A stretch of DNA of 11,111 bases from Methanoregula sp. (GTDB taxonomy: Archaea; Halobacteriota; Methanomicrobia; Methanomicrobiales; Methanospirillaceae), in NCBI GenBank assembly GCA_028705545.1, contig JAQWDG010000044.1, forward strand, positions 1 through 11,111. The letters run 5' to 3'. Both the position numbers and the translations under genes were made by a program. This document shows, piece after piece, positions 1-6,219 of this stretch. The notes beneath the pieces are model-generated. The model searched no databases. It saw only the letters and a program-made list of their open reading frames with translations, and had not been told where the DNA came from. Every line of letters begins with the position of its first letter. The stretch's first letter is position 1.

Positions 1-81
1 AACCCCGGAAAGGACCGGGTGATCGGCGTTGTTGTCTTTACGGACGGGTCAAAACAGATTATCATTGACAAGACCCTGTAA
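1..81 (+). CDS. C-terminal end of an unidentified protein (partial)
   Basis: Frame 1 is open from the first base to a TAA at 79-81 and encodes 26 residues ending in QIIIDKTL. The alternation of hydrophobic and charged residues looks like a C-terminal beta strand followed by a short basic tail. The stop is followed at once by two T-runs, as expected at the end of an archaeal gene, which supports this as a real terminus. There is too little sequence to name a family. Confidence 0.55.
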   Translation, partial: NPGKDRVIGVVVFTDGSKQIIIDKTL

Positions 82-100
82 TCTTTTTTCCATTCTTTTT
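82..100 (+). terminator. Oligo-T terminator after the partial gene
   Basis: T6 at 84-89 and T5 at 96-100 directly follow the TAA. Archaeal RNA polymerase commonly stops at such T-runs without a hairpin. A further T7 lies at 141-147. Confidence 0.5.
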
Positions 101-191
101 GTTGGAGCAGACGCATTTTTTCCGATCGGTCATCATCCCCTTTTTTTACAGAACCACAAACACTTCAATCCCCGGCCACAAACCGGCCCGT

Positions 192-566
192 ATGACCCGG
201 GGGCAGAAACCGGTAGCGATGATTGGTGAGGCAAAGAAGTTCGCGGAACAGATGGGGTACCGCTGGCAGGAGAATACACAGGCCGATCTCGGGTACGACC
301 TTTTCATCTTCAAACCCGAAACTGCCTGCATTGTCCGGGTCCGGCAGACCCGGTACCGGATCGATCCGGAGAGCTTCTATGAAGACCTGTTAAAAGACGA
401 TCTCCGGATTGTCCGGGCATTGCCGTTCCCGCACTGGTTCCCAAAAGAGATCTGGCTCCGCACGCAACACGAGCGGAACTGGCGCAGGCTCCGGATCTAC
501 CCGGAATCCGTTGGCGAGATCGGCTGGTGGAAACCGGACGGATACACAAACCCCTACTCACGGTAA
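192..566 (+). CDS. Small hypothetical protein, possible degenerate nuclease-like fold
   Basis: About 124 residues, not recognised as a named family. It starts with a helical segment (GEAKKFAEQMGY), then a polar link and a beta-strand pair (GYDLFIFKPETACIVRVRQ, about residues 34-52). The rest is rich in Trp, Arg and Pro and ends in GWWKPDGYTNPYSR. The strand-turn-strand shape recalls the D...(E/Q)xK core of PD-(D/E)XK nucleases, but the second acidic residue and the lysine are missing (VRVRQ), so an active nuclease is unlikely. The start is uncertain: ATG 192 and ATG 219 are both in frame, neither has a clear Shine-Dalgarno site, and 219 sits closer to the conserved-looking part. The open frame extends up to 99, but that segment crosses T-runs and looks non-coding. 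The gene is followed by a G/C-tract hairpin. Confidence 0.6.
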   Translation: MTRGQKPVAMIGEAKKFAEQMGYRWQENTQADLGYDLFIFKPETACIVRVRQTRYRIDPESFYEDLLKDDLRIVRALPFPHWFPKEIWLRTQHERNWRRLRIYPESVGEIGWWKPDGYTNPYSR

Positions 567-622
567 TTTAATAAAAGACAGCTCTGTAGAAATCATTTCC
601 CCAGAACCAAACCGTATTTGCG

Positions 623-644
623 AGGGGGGCCCCTTTGCCCCCCT
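623..644. repeat. G/C-tract inverted repeat (hairpin)
   Basis: AGGGGGGC (623-630) and GCCCCCCT (637-644) are perfect inverted copies around a 6-nt loop, 57 bp after the stop of the small hypothetical gene. It could act in 3'-end formation, or be one copy of a genome-wide palindromic repeat. No T-run follows directly, so a simple intrinsic terminator is less likely. Confidence 0.55.
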
Positions 645-1130
645 GCCGAATAAATATTTTTCAATGGTGTTTCCCGTGCACGGGTTTGCTCCACGGGGCG
701 AGCCCCGGCAAGAAGGCAAGCACCCGTAGTCCCCTCCCGGACAAAATTCAGGATGTCACTTACGGTTTTCTACAGAGCCTAAACGACCCCCCATTTATAA
801 AGGAGGGGCTGGCCGGACCATACCTTTTCCGGGATCGTTTCTCCGACGGAGAGTTCCCGACCCGGATCACAGCCCGGGAAGTTCCACAGGAAATGGTGCC
901 AATCCACTCCACGATTTTCCTTATATGGGGGTATTTTTGCAAATAACCTTATTAAAAGAGAAATTGACCGTGCAATTTAGCGGCGTTCTTTTGGGGGGTG
1001 AAAAACCGAAGGCAGAACAGCCTGGAGGCAGGTCCCGGCAGGCTTAAAACCGCACTACGGTCGAAAAATATGAGGGGTTCCCACCGGGGAAAATGCCGTT
1101 CTTTTTTCACGAAAGATAAGACGAGATCGC

Positions 1131-1193
1131 CCATCCGGACAGCCCGGTGAGAGCCTGAAAGGGTATCCGGATGGCAGGATCCCCCCTTTTTTT
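1131..1193 (+). terminator. Nine-bp hairpin followed by T7
   Basis: CCATCCGGA (1131-1139) pairs perfectly with TCCGGATGG (1166-1174); an outer GATC/GATC pair (1125-1128, 1178-1181) can extend it. C6T7 follows (1181-1193). This sits only 33 bp before the start of the membrane protein gene. It could end a small RNA made from the preceding 200 bp, or act as an attenuator in the leader of that gene. Orientation is inferred from the T-run on the plus strand. Confidence 0.45.
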
Positions 1194-1226
1194 GGCACCC
1201 CGCGCCGGGGAAAAGCCGGTGACCCC

Positions 1227-2054
1227 ATGAAAGAAACGATCCCACTCATAAAATATCAGGAAATACCGCCCCAAAACACATATCAGAACCCGGGGGCGAA
1301 TGTACCGGCAGACATGAGCGGTACATCGCGGTTTCCCGAAATCGATCTCCTCCGGGGCATCGCCATTTTGATGATGATTATCTTCCACACGCTCTTTGAC
1401 TGTGCGTATTTCTCCCTCGCCCCGGTCGTTGTCGATACCGGGTTCTGGCGGTACTTTGCCTATGCCACGGCTTCGCTCTTTTTACTCATCGCCGGCGTCT
1501 CGCTCGCAATCAGCCACGCCCGCTCCGCACGACACATCGCGGGCTGGCCGCTTGTACAGAAATTTTTGCTCCGTGGCGCCGGGATCTTTGCCTGCGGCCT
1601 CCTTGTCACCGTGGCGACCTGGTGGTACCTGCAGGAAGGGTTCGTGATCTTCGGGATCCTGCACCTGATCGGGATTTCGATCATGCTCTCGCCGCTCTTT
1701 TTCCGGTTCCGGAAATGGAACGCGGTAATCGGAATCGCTTTCATAATACTCGGCTGGTTCCTTGCGACCATCCCCGGCCCGGCAGCCCTCCTTGTCTTTG
1801 GCATCCACCCGCTCACGTTCTGGAGCGTGGATTACACACCGATCTTCCCGTGGATGGGTCTTGTTCTGATCGGCATGGCCGCCGGGGAATTTGCCTATCC
1901 GGGCGGAGAGCGGAACTGGGCAATGCCCCGGCTGCCAGACTACGTTGTCTCGCCCCTTTCGTTCCTTGGCCGGCACTCGCTCGTGATCTACCTGGTACAC
2001 CAGCCGGTGATCCTTCTCATCCTGTACTTCGCGACCGGAGCACCGGTCCTCTAA
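1227..2054 (+). CDS. DUF1624 / HGSNAT-like integral membrane acyltransferase family protein
   Basis: A 275-residue polytopic membrane protein. After a polar N-terminus of about 35 residues comes RFPEIDLLRGIAILMMIIFH (35-54) followed by TLFD, the signature of the heparan-alpha-glucosaminide N-acetyltransferase catalytic family (PF07786/DUF1624) found across prokaryotes. Hydrophobic segments follow near 76-97, 116-134, 138-156, 165-182, 205-222 and 251-270, and the C-terminal part has FLGRHSLVIYLVHQP, as in acyltransferase-3-like membrane proteins. By family it may transfer an acyl group across the membrane to a sugar or lipid, but its substrate is unknown. ATG 1227 is chosen because GGTGA (1218-1222) lies 4 nt upstream; ATG 1314, just before the conserved part, has no such site. 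It appears to be a single-gene unit followed by T-runs. Confidence 0.85.
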   Translation: MKETIPLIKYQEIPPQNTYQNPGANVPADMSGTSRFPEIDLLRGIAILMMIIFHTLFDCAYFSLAPVVVDTGFWRYFAYATASLFLLIAGVSLAISHARSARHIAGWPLVQKFLLRGAGIFACGLLVTVATWWYLQEGFVIFGILHLIGISIMLSPLFFRFRKWNAVIGIAFIILGWFLATIPGPAALLVFGIHPLTFWSVDYTPIFPWMGLVLIGMAAGEFAYPGGERNWAMPRLPDYVVSPLSFLGRHSLVIYLVHQPVILLILYFATGAPVL

Positions 2055-2102
2055 AGTGCGCCACCGGACTCTCTCACAGGAAAAAGCACGCGATCCGGAT
2101 CG

Positions 2103-2155
2103 ATCGGTTTTTTACCTGTTTTTTCCTTTTTTCAGATCGGTTTTTGAAAAAACCG
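2103..2155 (+). terminator. T-run cluster and hairpin after the DUF1624 gene
   Basis: Three T6 runs (2108-2113, 2119-2124, 2127-2132) and a CGGTTTTT/AAAAACCG hairpin (2138-2155) follow the stop. GATCGGTTTTT occurs twice (2103 and 2136). This fits archaeal T-run termination. Confidence 0.55.
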
Positions 2156-2212
2156 GGGGGAAAATTCCTGAAAATACAGCAAAAATGTTGAAAAAACGTA
2201 ACATCTCGCAAT

Positions 2213-2252
2213 AAAATGAAAGTATTTATAAACAACGGCAGGAAAATTCCTC
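2213..2252 (+). promoter_or_regulatory. Promoter of the FMN glutamate-synthase-like gene with GGAA/TTCC half-sites
   Basis: The TATA box TATTTATAAA (2223-2232) is preceded by a purine-rich stretch that may be the BRE. The predicted transcription start, about 25 bp downstream, is near 2253-2258. GGAAAATTCC (2241-2250) lies between the two: these are the NrpR half-sites GGAA and TTCC, but with a 2-bp spacer instead of 6. The same 10 bp also occur at 2159-2168. Its centre is about 17 bp from the TATA centre, as at the amt1 promoter. Confidence 0.6.
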
Positions 2253-2254
2253 TT

Positions 2255-2355
2255 GTTTGAGTAGTATTCTCAAACCGTTTCAGGATCACGACCTGCACCG
2301 GAATCACCGGTACACGCGGTCCCTTACGAACATATCCGCTCACTTTTGTGAGGAG
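2255..2355 (+). promoter_or_regulatory. Structured 5' leader of the FMN glutamate-synthase-like gene
   Basis: The predicted leader of about 105 nt holds a perfect 7-bp hairpin GTTTGAG/CTCAAAC (2255-2261, 2269-2275), an ACCGG/CCGGT hairpin near 2296-2311, and CTCAC-TTTT-GTGAG (2339-2352). The last one takes in half of the Shine-Dalgarno site GAGGAG (2350-2355), so folding could limit ribosome access. Confidence 0.45.
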
Positions 2356-2362
2356 TGCATTC

Positions 2363-3955
2363 ATGAGCAATTTAAGACAACCCAATGCAAACGAGGCAAC
2401 GGGTACGGTCAACCGCTCGCGGAACGTTGTTCCGTGCTCCGGCATCTGTACCCGCTGCATGGACGGCTGCAAGGGCGCTTGTGAGATCTGGCTCTCGTCA
2501 TTCCGGGGAAGAGAAGTCCTCTATCCCGGCCCGTTTGGCGGAATCACTGCAGGTGCCGACAAGAACTATCCCGTGGATTATTCCCACCTAAACATCCAGG
2601 GCTATGCCGTGGGAGCACGCGGCCTGCCCGAAGGAACCGAGGTCGGTCCCGATACAGCGGTCTTCTCAACCGTGGATACCGAGACCGAGTACGGATGGGA
2701 CAAGAAAGTAAAAATGAAACTCCCGATCTTTACCGGGGCCCTCGGGTCCACGGAAATTGCCCGGGCCAACTGGGAACACTTTGCAGTCGGCGCTGCCATC
2801 TCCGGCATCACGCTCGTCTGCGGCGAAAATGTCTGCGGGATCGACCCGGGCCTAAAGCGCGACCGGAAAGGCAAGGTCACGCTCTCGCCCGAGATGGACC
2901 GCCGGATTACCACCTACCAGAAATTCCAGAAGGGCTACGGTGAAATCCTCGTCCAGATGAATGTCGAAGACACCCGGCTTGGAACCGCGGAGTACGTTTC
3001 GGCAAAACACAACCTGGACACCATCGAGCTCAAGTGGGGCCAGGGTGCAAAGTGCATCGGCGGCGAGATCAAGGTCACCTCGCTCGAACGGGCAATCGAG
3101 CTCAAAAAACGGGGCTACATTGTCCTCCCGGACCCGACATTAAAGGAGAACCAGGCCGCATTTAAGGCCGGCGCAATCAAGGAATTCGAACGCCACTCGC
3201 GCCTCGGGTTTGTCACCAAGGAAGGATTTTTGGATGAGATCGACCGGCTCCGCGACATCGGGTTCAAGCGCGTCACGTTAAAGACCGGCGCGTACTCCAT
3301 GGTCGAGCTTGCCATGGCACTTCGCTACTGTTCGGAGGCAAAGATCGATCTCTTAACAATCGATGGCGCTCCCGGCGGGACCGGCATGAGCCCGTGGCCG
3401 ATGATGAACGAATGGGGCATCCCGACATTCTATCTCCAGTCGCTCACGTACGAGTTCTGCCAGAAACTGGAAAAGAAAGGCATGCGGGTCCCGGACCTTG
3501 CCATGGCCGGCGGGTTCTCGGACGAGCCCGGCGTGTTCAAGGCGCTTGCGATGGGCAGCCCGTACTTCAAGGCGGTCTGCATGGGCAGGGGACTTATGAT
3601 CCCCGGCATGGTGGGCAAGAACATCGGACAGTGGCTCAAAGCCGGCGACCTGCCCAAGTCCGTCTCCAAGTACGGCAGCACGGTGGATGAGATCTTTGTC
3701 TGCTACGAAGAGCTCAAGGAAAAATACGGCGCAAAGATCAAGCAGATCCCGCTCGGTGCCGTGGGTATCTACACCTACGCGCAGAAGTTCAGGACCGGCC
3801 TCCAGCAGATCATGGCAGGCAGCCGCAACTTCCGGCTCTCGACCATGTCACGCGGGGACTTAATGGCGCTGACCGAGGAAGCCTCCGTGATCTCGGGGAT
3901 CCCGTACGTCATGGAAGCCAGGTACGACGAGGCGATGGCCGCACTGCTCGACTAA
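2363..3955 (+). CDS. FMN-binding glutamate-synthase-like protein (GltB central domain family)
   Basis: A 530-residue protein of the Glu_synthase family (PF01645): the FMN/2-oxoglutarate domain that in glutamate synthase reduces the imine made from 2-oxoglutarate and ammonia. Family marks are KWGQGAKCIGGE (near 225-235, canonical KxGQGAKPGxGG), IDGAPGGTGMSPW (333-345, canonical GGTGAS loop) and the barrel end MAGGFSDEPGVFKALAMGSP (381-400). It has no glutaminase domain and no GXGXG domain. The canonical CxxxxxCxxxxC [3Fe-4S] motif after the barrel is absent. Instead five cysteines lie near the N-terminus (C25, C29, C32, C36, C40), a possible Fe-S site. Start ATG 2363 has GAGGAG 7 nt upstream; GTG 2348 is inside that ribosome site. 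Related proteins include N-methylglutamate synthase subunit C and GlxD, so the true amine donor is uncertain. The gene has its own promoter and terminator. Confidence 0.85.
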   Translation: MSNLRQPNANEATGTVNRSRNVVPCSGICTRCMDGCKGACEIWLSSFRGREVLYPGPFGGITAGADKNYPVDYSHLNIQGYAVGARGLPEGTEVGPDTAVFSTVDTETEYGWDKKVKMKLPIFTGALGSTEIARANWEHFAVGAAISGITLVCGENVCGIDPGLKRDRKGKVTLSPEMDRRITTYQKFQKGYGEILVQMNVEDTRLGTAEYVSAKHNLDTIELKWGQGAKCIGGEIKVTSLERAIELKKRGYIVLPDPTLKENQAAFKAGAIKEFERHSRLGFVTKEGFLDEIDRLRDIGFKRVTLKTGAYSMVELAMALRYCSEAKIDLLTIDGAPGGTGMSPWPMMNEWGIPTFYLQSLTYEFCQKLEKKGMRVPDLAMAGGFSDEPGVFKALAMGSPYFKAVCMGRGLMIPGMVGKNIGQWLKAGDLPKSVSKYGSTVDEIFVCYEELKEKYGAKIKQIPLGAVGIYTYAQKFRTGLQQIMAGSRNFRLSTMSRGDLMALTEEASVISGIPYVMEARYDEAMAALLD

Positions 3956-3975
3956 GTTAAAACAGGATACGTCCC

Positions 3976-4014
3976 GGCATTCCCCGGTTGGACGGGGAAA
4001 TGCCCCTTATTTTT
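3976..4014. terminator. Bidirectional terminator between convergent genes
   Basis: GGCATTCCCCG (3976-3986) pairs with CGGGGAAATGCC (3993-4004) with one bulged A and a 6-nt loop, then CTTATTTTT on the plus strand. On the minus strand it lies directly after the TAA of the convergent gene, and TGTTTTAAC follows. It serves both 3' ends. Confidence 0.7.
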
Positions 4015-5197
4015 GGAAATGTTCGGGAGCAGACTTCCCCGGGCTTTCCCTGCTTTTTACCGGTTCTTTTATCGAGAACGTCTTTAGGATCGAGAGCGTG
4101 ATCTTTGTCCCGAGCGATGGCTGGAGGGACTCGATCCATAAAAAAAAGCCTACGCGGGAGGGAGTCGGCCGCTCGAACCGGAAATGGCCGTCCTTTGTCT
4201 GGATCATCTTGAGGAACTCGCGCTTCTGCCGGGACCGGAGGTAGATGATCAGTTCGTTGCCGGGGAGGTCCATGGCAACGATAGCCTTTGAATAGTGCTG
4301 GAAAAATTCCGAAAAGGGAATGCGTTTTCCCTTGACAACAAGGCCGTACTCTTCGCAGACCGCTTTTATCGCGTGCGGGTAGAGCGCCCCGTACAGGATC
4401 TTTTTGACGATAGCCTCGGTCTCGGTTGCCGGCGCCATGCTCTTTTTTTGCCGCCCGTACATAATCTCCGAGAAGATCCGGGTCCGGTACTCGTCGTGGC
4501 ATTTCCGGTAATCGATCGGGTTTTTAATCGGGATATCGGTTGCTTTTATCAGTTTCGGGTGGTTCGTGGGTTTCGTGTACAGGATCCGGGGCCGGTAATG
4601 TTTCACGAGCCCCTTGATCTCCTCGCAGGAACTGGTATGGATGATCGCATTGTCGGGATCTTTTGAGAGCCTTTTTACCACGGAATAGTTGGAGATGTCG
4701 ATGGACGAGATCAACAGGAAGGGGACGTGCTCCTGTTTGTAGAGGTAGCCGAGCAGCCGTTTCTTAAACGCGATCTCGATCTCGAACTCTTTGAGGTCCG
4801 CGGGGGAGGTCACGACCTCGCCAAAGGACACGTTGTTGTCCGCATCGACAAGGATGAGGTCGAACTCGGCAAGGTCCTGCCCGTTTCCCCGGAACGTGAT
4901 GTCGCCGTATTTTGAATAGAAGACGCCGTTCTGGCCGAGCCGGGCCTGGGCTCCGGCCCGGGGCGCATCGGCCCCTTTCCGGGCAATGTACTTTATCCGG
5001 TCGGTCTTTTGTGCGATGTCCAGGAACATCTCGTACACGATCGCCTCGAACCAGCGGCCCTCGGCCGTCCGCATGGGTTCGATGTCGGGCGAGAAGAGTT
5101 TTTTCCGTTCGAGCGTGTTCATGTGCCGCGTGGCATTGAGCGCGATGGCCGCGGAGGGTTTAAAATTCTTGAAATTCGCTTTCAGCCACGGGATCAT
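4007..5197 (-). CDS. Hypothetical protein, PD-(D/E)XK nuclease-like N-terminal half
   Basis: A 396-residue soluble protein that I do not recognise as a named family. The N-terminal half has a possible restriction-endonuclease-like core: a helix with acidic residues (EGRWFEAIVYE, E51/E56), then FDLILVDADNNVSFGEVVTS with D113 and E127, then a Lys-rich helix (K136 and following) ending in RLLGYLY. The usual lysine after the glutamate is replaced (EVVTS), but in some families it moves to the next helix. The C-terminal half (ETEAIVKKILYGALYPHA onward) looks like a second domain with strands and many basic residues. ATG 5197 is chosen: a TATA-like TTATTTA lies about 30 bp upstream and there is no ribosome site, which fits leaderless initiation. 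The longer open frame to 5458 crosses the divergent gene's promoter and start. The function could be DNA processing or defence, but this is an inference. Confidence 0.7.
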   Translation of the reverse strand: MIPWLKANFKNFKPSAAIALNATRHMNTLERKKLFSPDIEPMRTAEGRWFEAIVYEMFLDIAQKTDRIKYIARKGADAPRAGAQARLGQNGVFYSKYGDITFRGNGQDLAEFDLILVDADNNVSFGEVVTSPADLKEFEIEIAFKKRLLGYLYKQEHVPFLLISSIDISNYSVVKRLSKDPDNAIIHTSSCEEIKGLVKHYRPRILYTKPTNHPKLIKATDIPIKNPIDYRKCHDEYRTRIFSEIMYGRQKKSMAPATETEAIVKKILYGALYPHAIKAVCEEYGLVVKGKRIPFSEFFQHYSKAIVAMDLPGNELIIYLRSRQKREFLKMIQTKDGHFRFERPTPSRVGFFLWIESLQPSLGTKITLSILKTFSIKEPVKSRESPGKSAPEHFQK

Positions 5198-5224
5198 GAT
5201 TATTACTGTATGGGTTTGGCGCCA

Positions 5225-5236
5225 TGGTAAATAACA
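5225..5236 (-). promoter_or_regulatory. Candidate promoter of the 396-residue gene
   Basis: On the minus strand TTATTTA lies about 25-30 bp before the ATG at 5197, so the predicted start of transcription would fall at or very near the start codon. Confidence 0.35.
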
Positions 5237-5288
5237 ATCTGCATAGGATCGCCCGACCGGACCCGTTTCCATGCAAAGCCGGGTTAAA

Positions 5289-5314
5289 TCTATATATTGT
5301 AGAAATATATTTCC
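5289..5314 (+). promoter_or_regulatory. Promoter of the 120-residue gene with NrpR-like palindrome
   Basis: TATATATT (5291-5298) serves as the TATA box, with a likely transcription start near 5318-5322. Directly after it AGAAATATATTTCC (5301-5314) differs from GGAA-N6-TTCC at one base only and contains the perfect 12-bp palindrome GAAATATATTTC. It would overlap the polymerase loading area, as an operator for a repressor would. Confidence 0.5.
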
Positions 5315-5373
5315 ACCATATCCCCCGGTTCTCCGGAACCGCGGGGTATCTTTAAAGGAGGGGGTAAAAATCG

Positions 5374-5736
5374 ATGAACGACAATGCAAGGGCAGGAGAC
5401 AGGGCGCCCCTGCCACGATATGCCATGACGGACTGGTCAGAACCGGAATACGAGACAATTCTCGAACGGATCCAGGACCACCGCAGATCGATGATCGGTT
5501 CGGCGTTCTTTTACATCCGCACGGGATCTGACGAAGAGATCTGTTTGTGCAGGATCATTCCCGGGGGAGGGAAGATTTTCTTCCACGAAATTGTCGATCA
5601 TGGCAGGTACGGGATTTCAAAAGAAGATCTCCAGGATGCGATAAAATACGACCCGGGCCTCTTTTCCCTGCCGGGCTTCATCCACATCTCGCCTCATATC
5701 GAAAAGAAACTGCGTGCACTTCTGGATGCACGGTAA
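5374..5736 (+). CDS. Small hypothetical protein of 120 residues
   Basis: Not recognised. It is well supported as a gene by a strong Shine-Dalgarno site (AGGAGGGGGT at about 5357-5365, 8 nt before ATG 5374) and a clear promoter. It is predicted soluble: a helical N-terminal part (EPEYETILERIQDHRRSMIG, 23-42), then strands (SAFFYIRTGSDEEICLCRII, GGGKIFFHEIVDHG), then a helical end (SKEDLQDAIKYDP ... SPHIEKKLRALLDA). There are no membrane segments and no obvious catalytic motif; of the two cysteines in CLC, only the motif itself can be noted. It faces the glnK end across a bidirectional terminator. The NrpR-like site in its promoter suggests a link to nitrogen state, which is an inference. Confidence 0.75.
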   Translation: MNDNARAGDRAPLPRYAMTDWSEPEYETILERIQDHRRSMIGSAFFYIRTGSDEEICLCRIIPGGGKIFFHEIVDHGRYGISKEDLQDAIKYDPGLFSLPGFIHISPHIEKKLRALLDAR

Positions 5737-5742
5737 AAACAA

Positions 5743-5789
5743 CGCCACCTGCATGGGGCCGTAAAATCGTTTTTTAAAAAATGGTGGCG
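5743..5789. terminator. Bidirectional terminator between the 120-residue gene and glnK
   Basis: CGCCACC (5743-5749) and GGTGGCG (5783-5789) are inverted copies, and T6A6 (5770-5781) lies between them, giving T-runs on both strands. The genes on either side converge on it. Confidence 0.6.
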
Positions 5790-5863
5790 GGGGTGGAGGT
5801 CACCGCCCACGAACATGAGTCTGCTGCATTTTGTTGGACATAGGGGTATGCGGATATCCTGTT

Positions 5864-6193
5864 TTAAGATTCCACATCACCGGTCCGGATCCGGATGGAT
5901 TTTTCCACCGGCATAATGAAGATCTTGCCGTCCCCGATCTTGCCGGTCCGTGCGGCACCGGTCAGGGTCGCGATAAGGTCGTCGACCGCACTGTCGCGGA
6001 CCACGATCTCGAGCTTGACTTTGGGCAGGAGGTCGACCGTCATCTTTCCGCCACGGTATTCAAGCGAGATTCCTTTCTGCTCGCCGCGTCCCTTGACTTC
6101 CGTGATGGTCATGCCGACATAGCCTTTGTCTTCAAGCGCTTTTTTTACGAACTCAAACCGTTCGGGTTTGATAATTGCCGTTATCATTTTCAT
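5864..6193 (-). CDS. glnK: Nitrogen regulatory protein PII (GlnK)
   Basis: 109 residues, the usual PII length. MKMITAIIKPERFEFVKKAL is the family N-terminus. The T-loop runs about 36-54 (GRGEQKGISLEYRGGKMTVD), followed by the core strand LLPKVKLEIVV. The B-loop TGKIGDGKIF (83-92) binds ATP/ADP, and IRIRTGD closes the fold. GlnK trimers sense 2-oxoglutarate and ATP/ADP and block Amt channels when nitrogen is plentiful; in methanogens they also bind glutamine synthetase. Tyr46 is kept, but Tyr51, the uridylylation site of enteric PII, is Met51 here. GGTGA lies 6 nt before ATG 6193. The gene starts 26 bp after the amt1 stop, so the two form an operon and Amt1 is the likely partner. Confidence 0.96.
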   Translation of the reverse strand: MKMITAIIKPERFEFVKKALEDKGYVGMTITEVKGRGEQKGISLEYRGGKMTVDLLPKVKLEIVVRDSAVDDLIATLTGAARTGKIGDGKIFIMPVEKSIRIRTGDVES

Positions 6194-6219
6194 TTTTTTT
6201 CACCCCGGGGGAAAAATTA

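Larger units (their letters stand above)
567..1226. other. Gene-free stretch of about 660 bp with palindromes
   Basis: No open frame here looks coding; the frames present have no domain-like sequence and no ribosome site. It holds a perfect 8-bp G/C hairpin at 623-644, the 12-bp palindrome CCCGTGCACGGG at 673-684, GGGGC-GA-GCCCC at 695-706, a TATA-like near-palindrome (CCATTTATAAAGG) near 791-803, TCTCC-GAC-GGAGA at 840-852, AAATTG/CAATTT at 961-978, and a 9-bp hairpin followed by T7 at 1131-1193. AT-rich promoter-like blocks lie near 913-956. Part of it may be the promoter and leader of the membrane protein gene at 1227, and part may encode a small RNA. Confidence 0.6.

Noticed and set aside
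865..895. TTCC-ACA-GGAA near 880 as an NrpR site
   Set aside because: The half-sites are in the opposite order to GGAA-N6-TTCC and there is no TATA box at a fitting distance.
635..1388. Open frames of 60-103 residues in the 567-1226 gap, both strands
   Set aside because: No ribosome sites or domain-like composition, and they cross hairpins and T-runs.
2348..2362. GTG 2348 as the start of the FMN synthase-like protein
   Set aside because: It overlaps the Shine-Dalgarno site that serves ATG 2363 and has no ribosome site of its own.
5198..5458. Upstream extension of the 396-residue minus-strand gene to 5458
   Set aside because: It would run through the promoter, ribosome site and start of the divergent 120-residue gene. 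The added residues look random, while ATG 5197 has a TATA-like element at the right distance.
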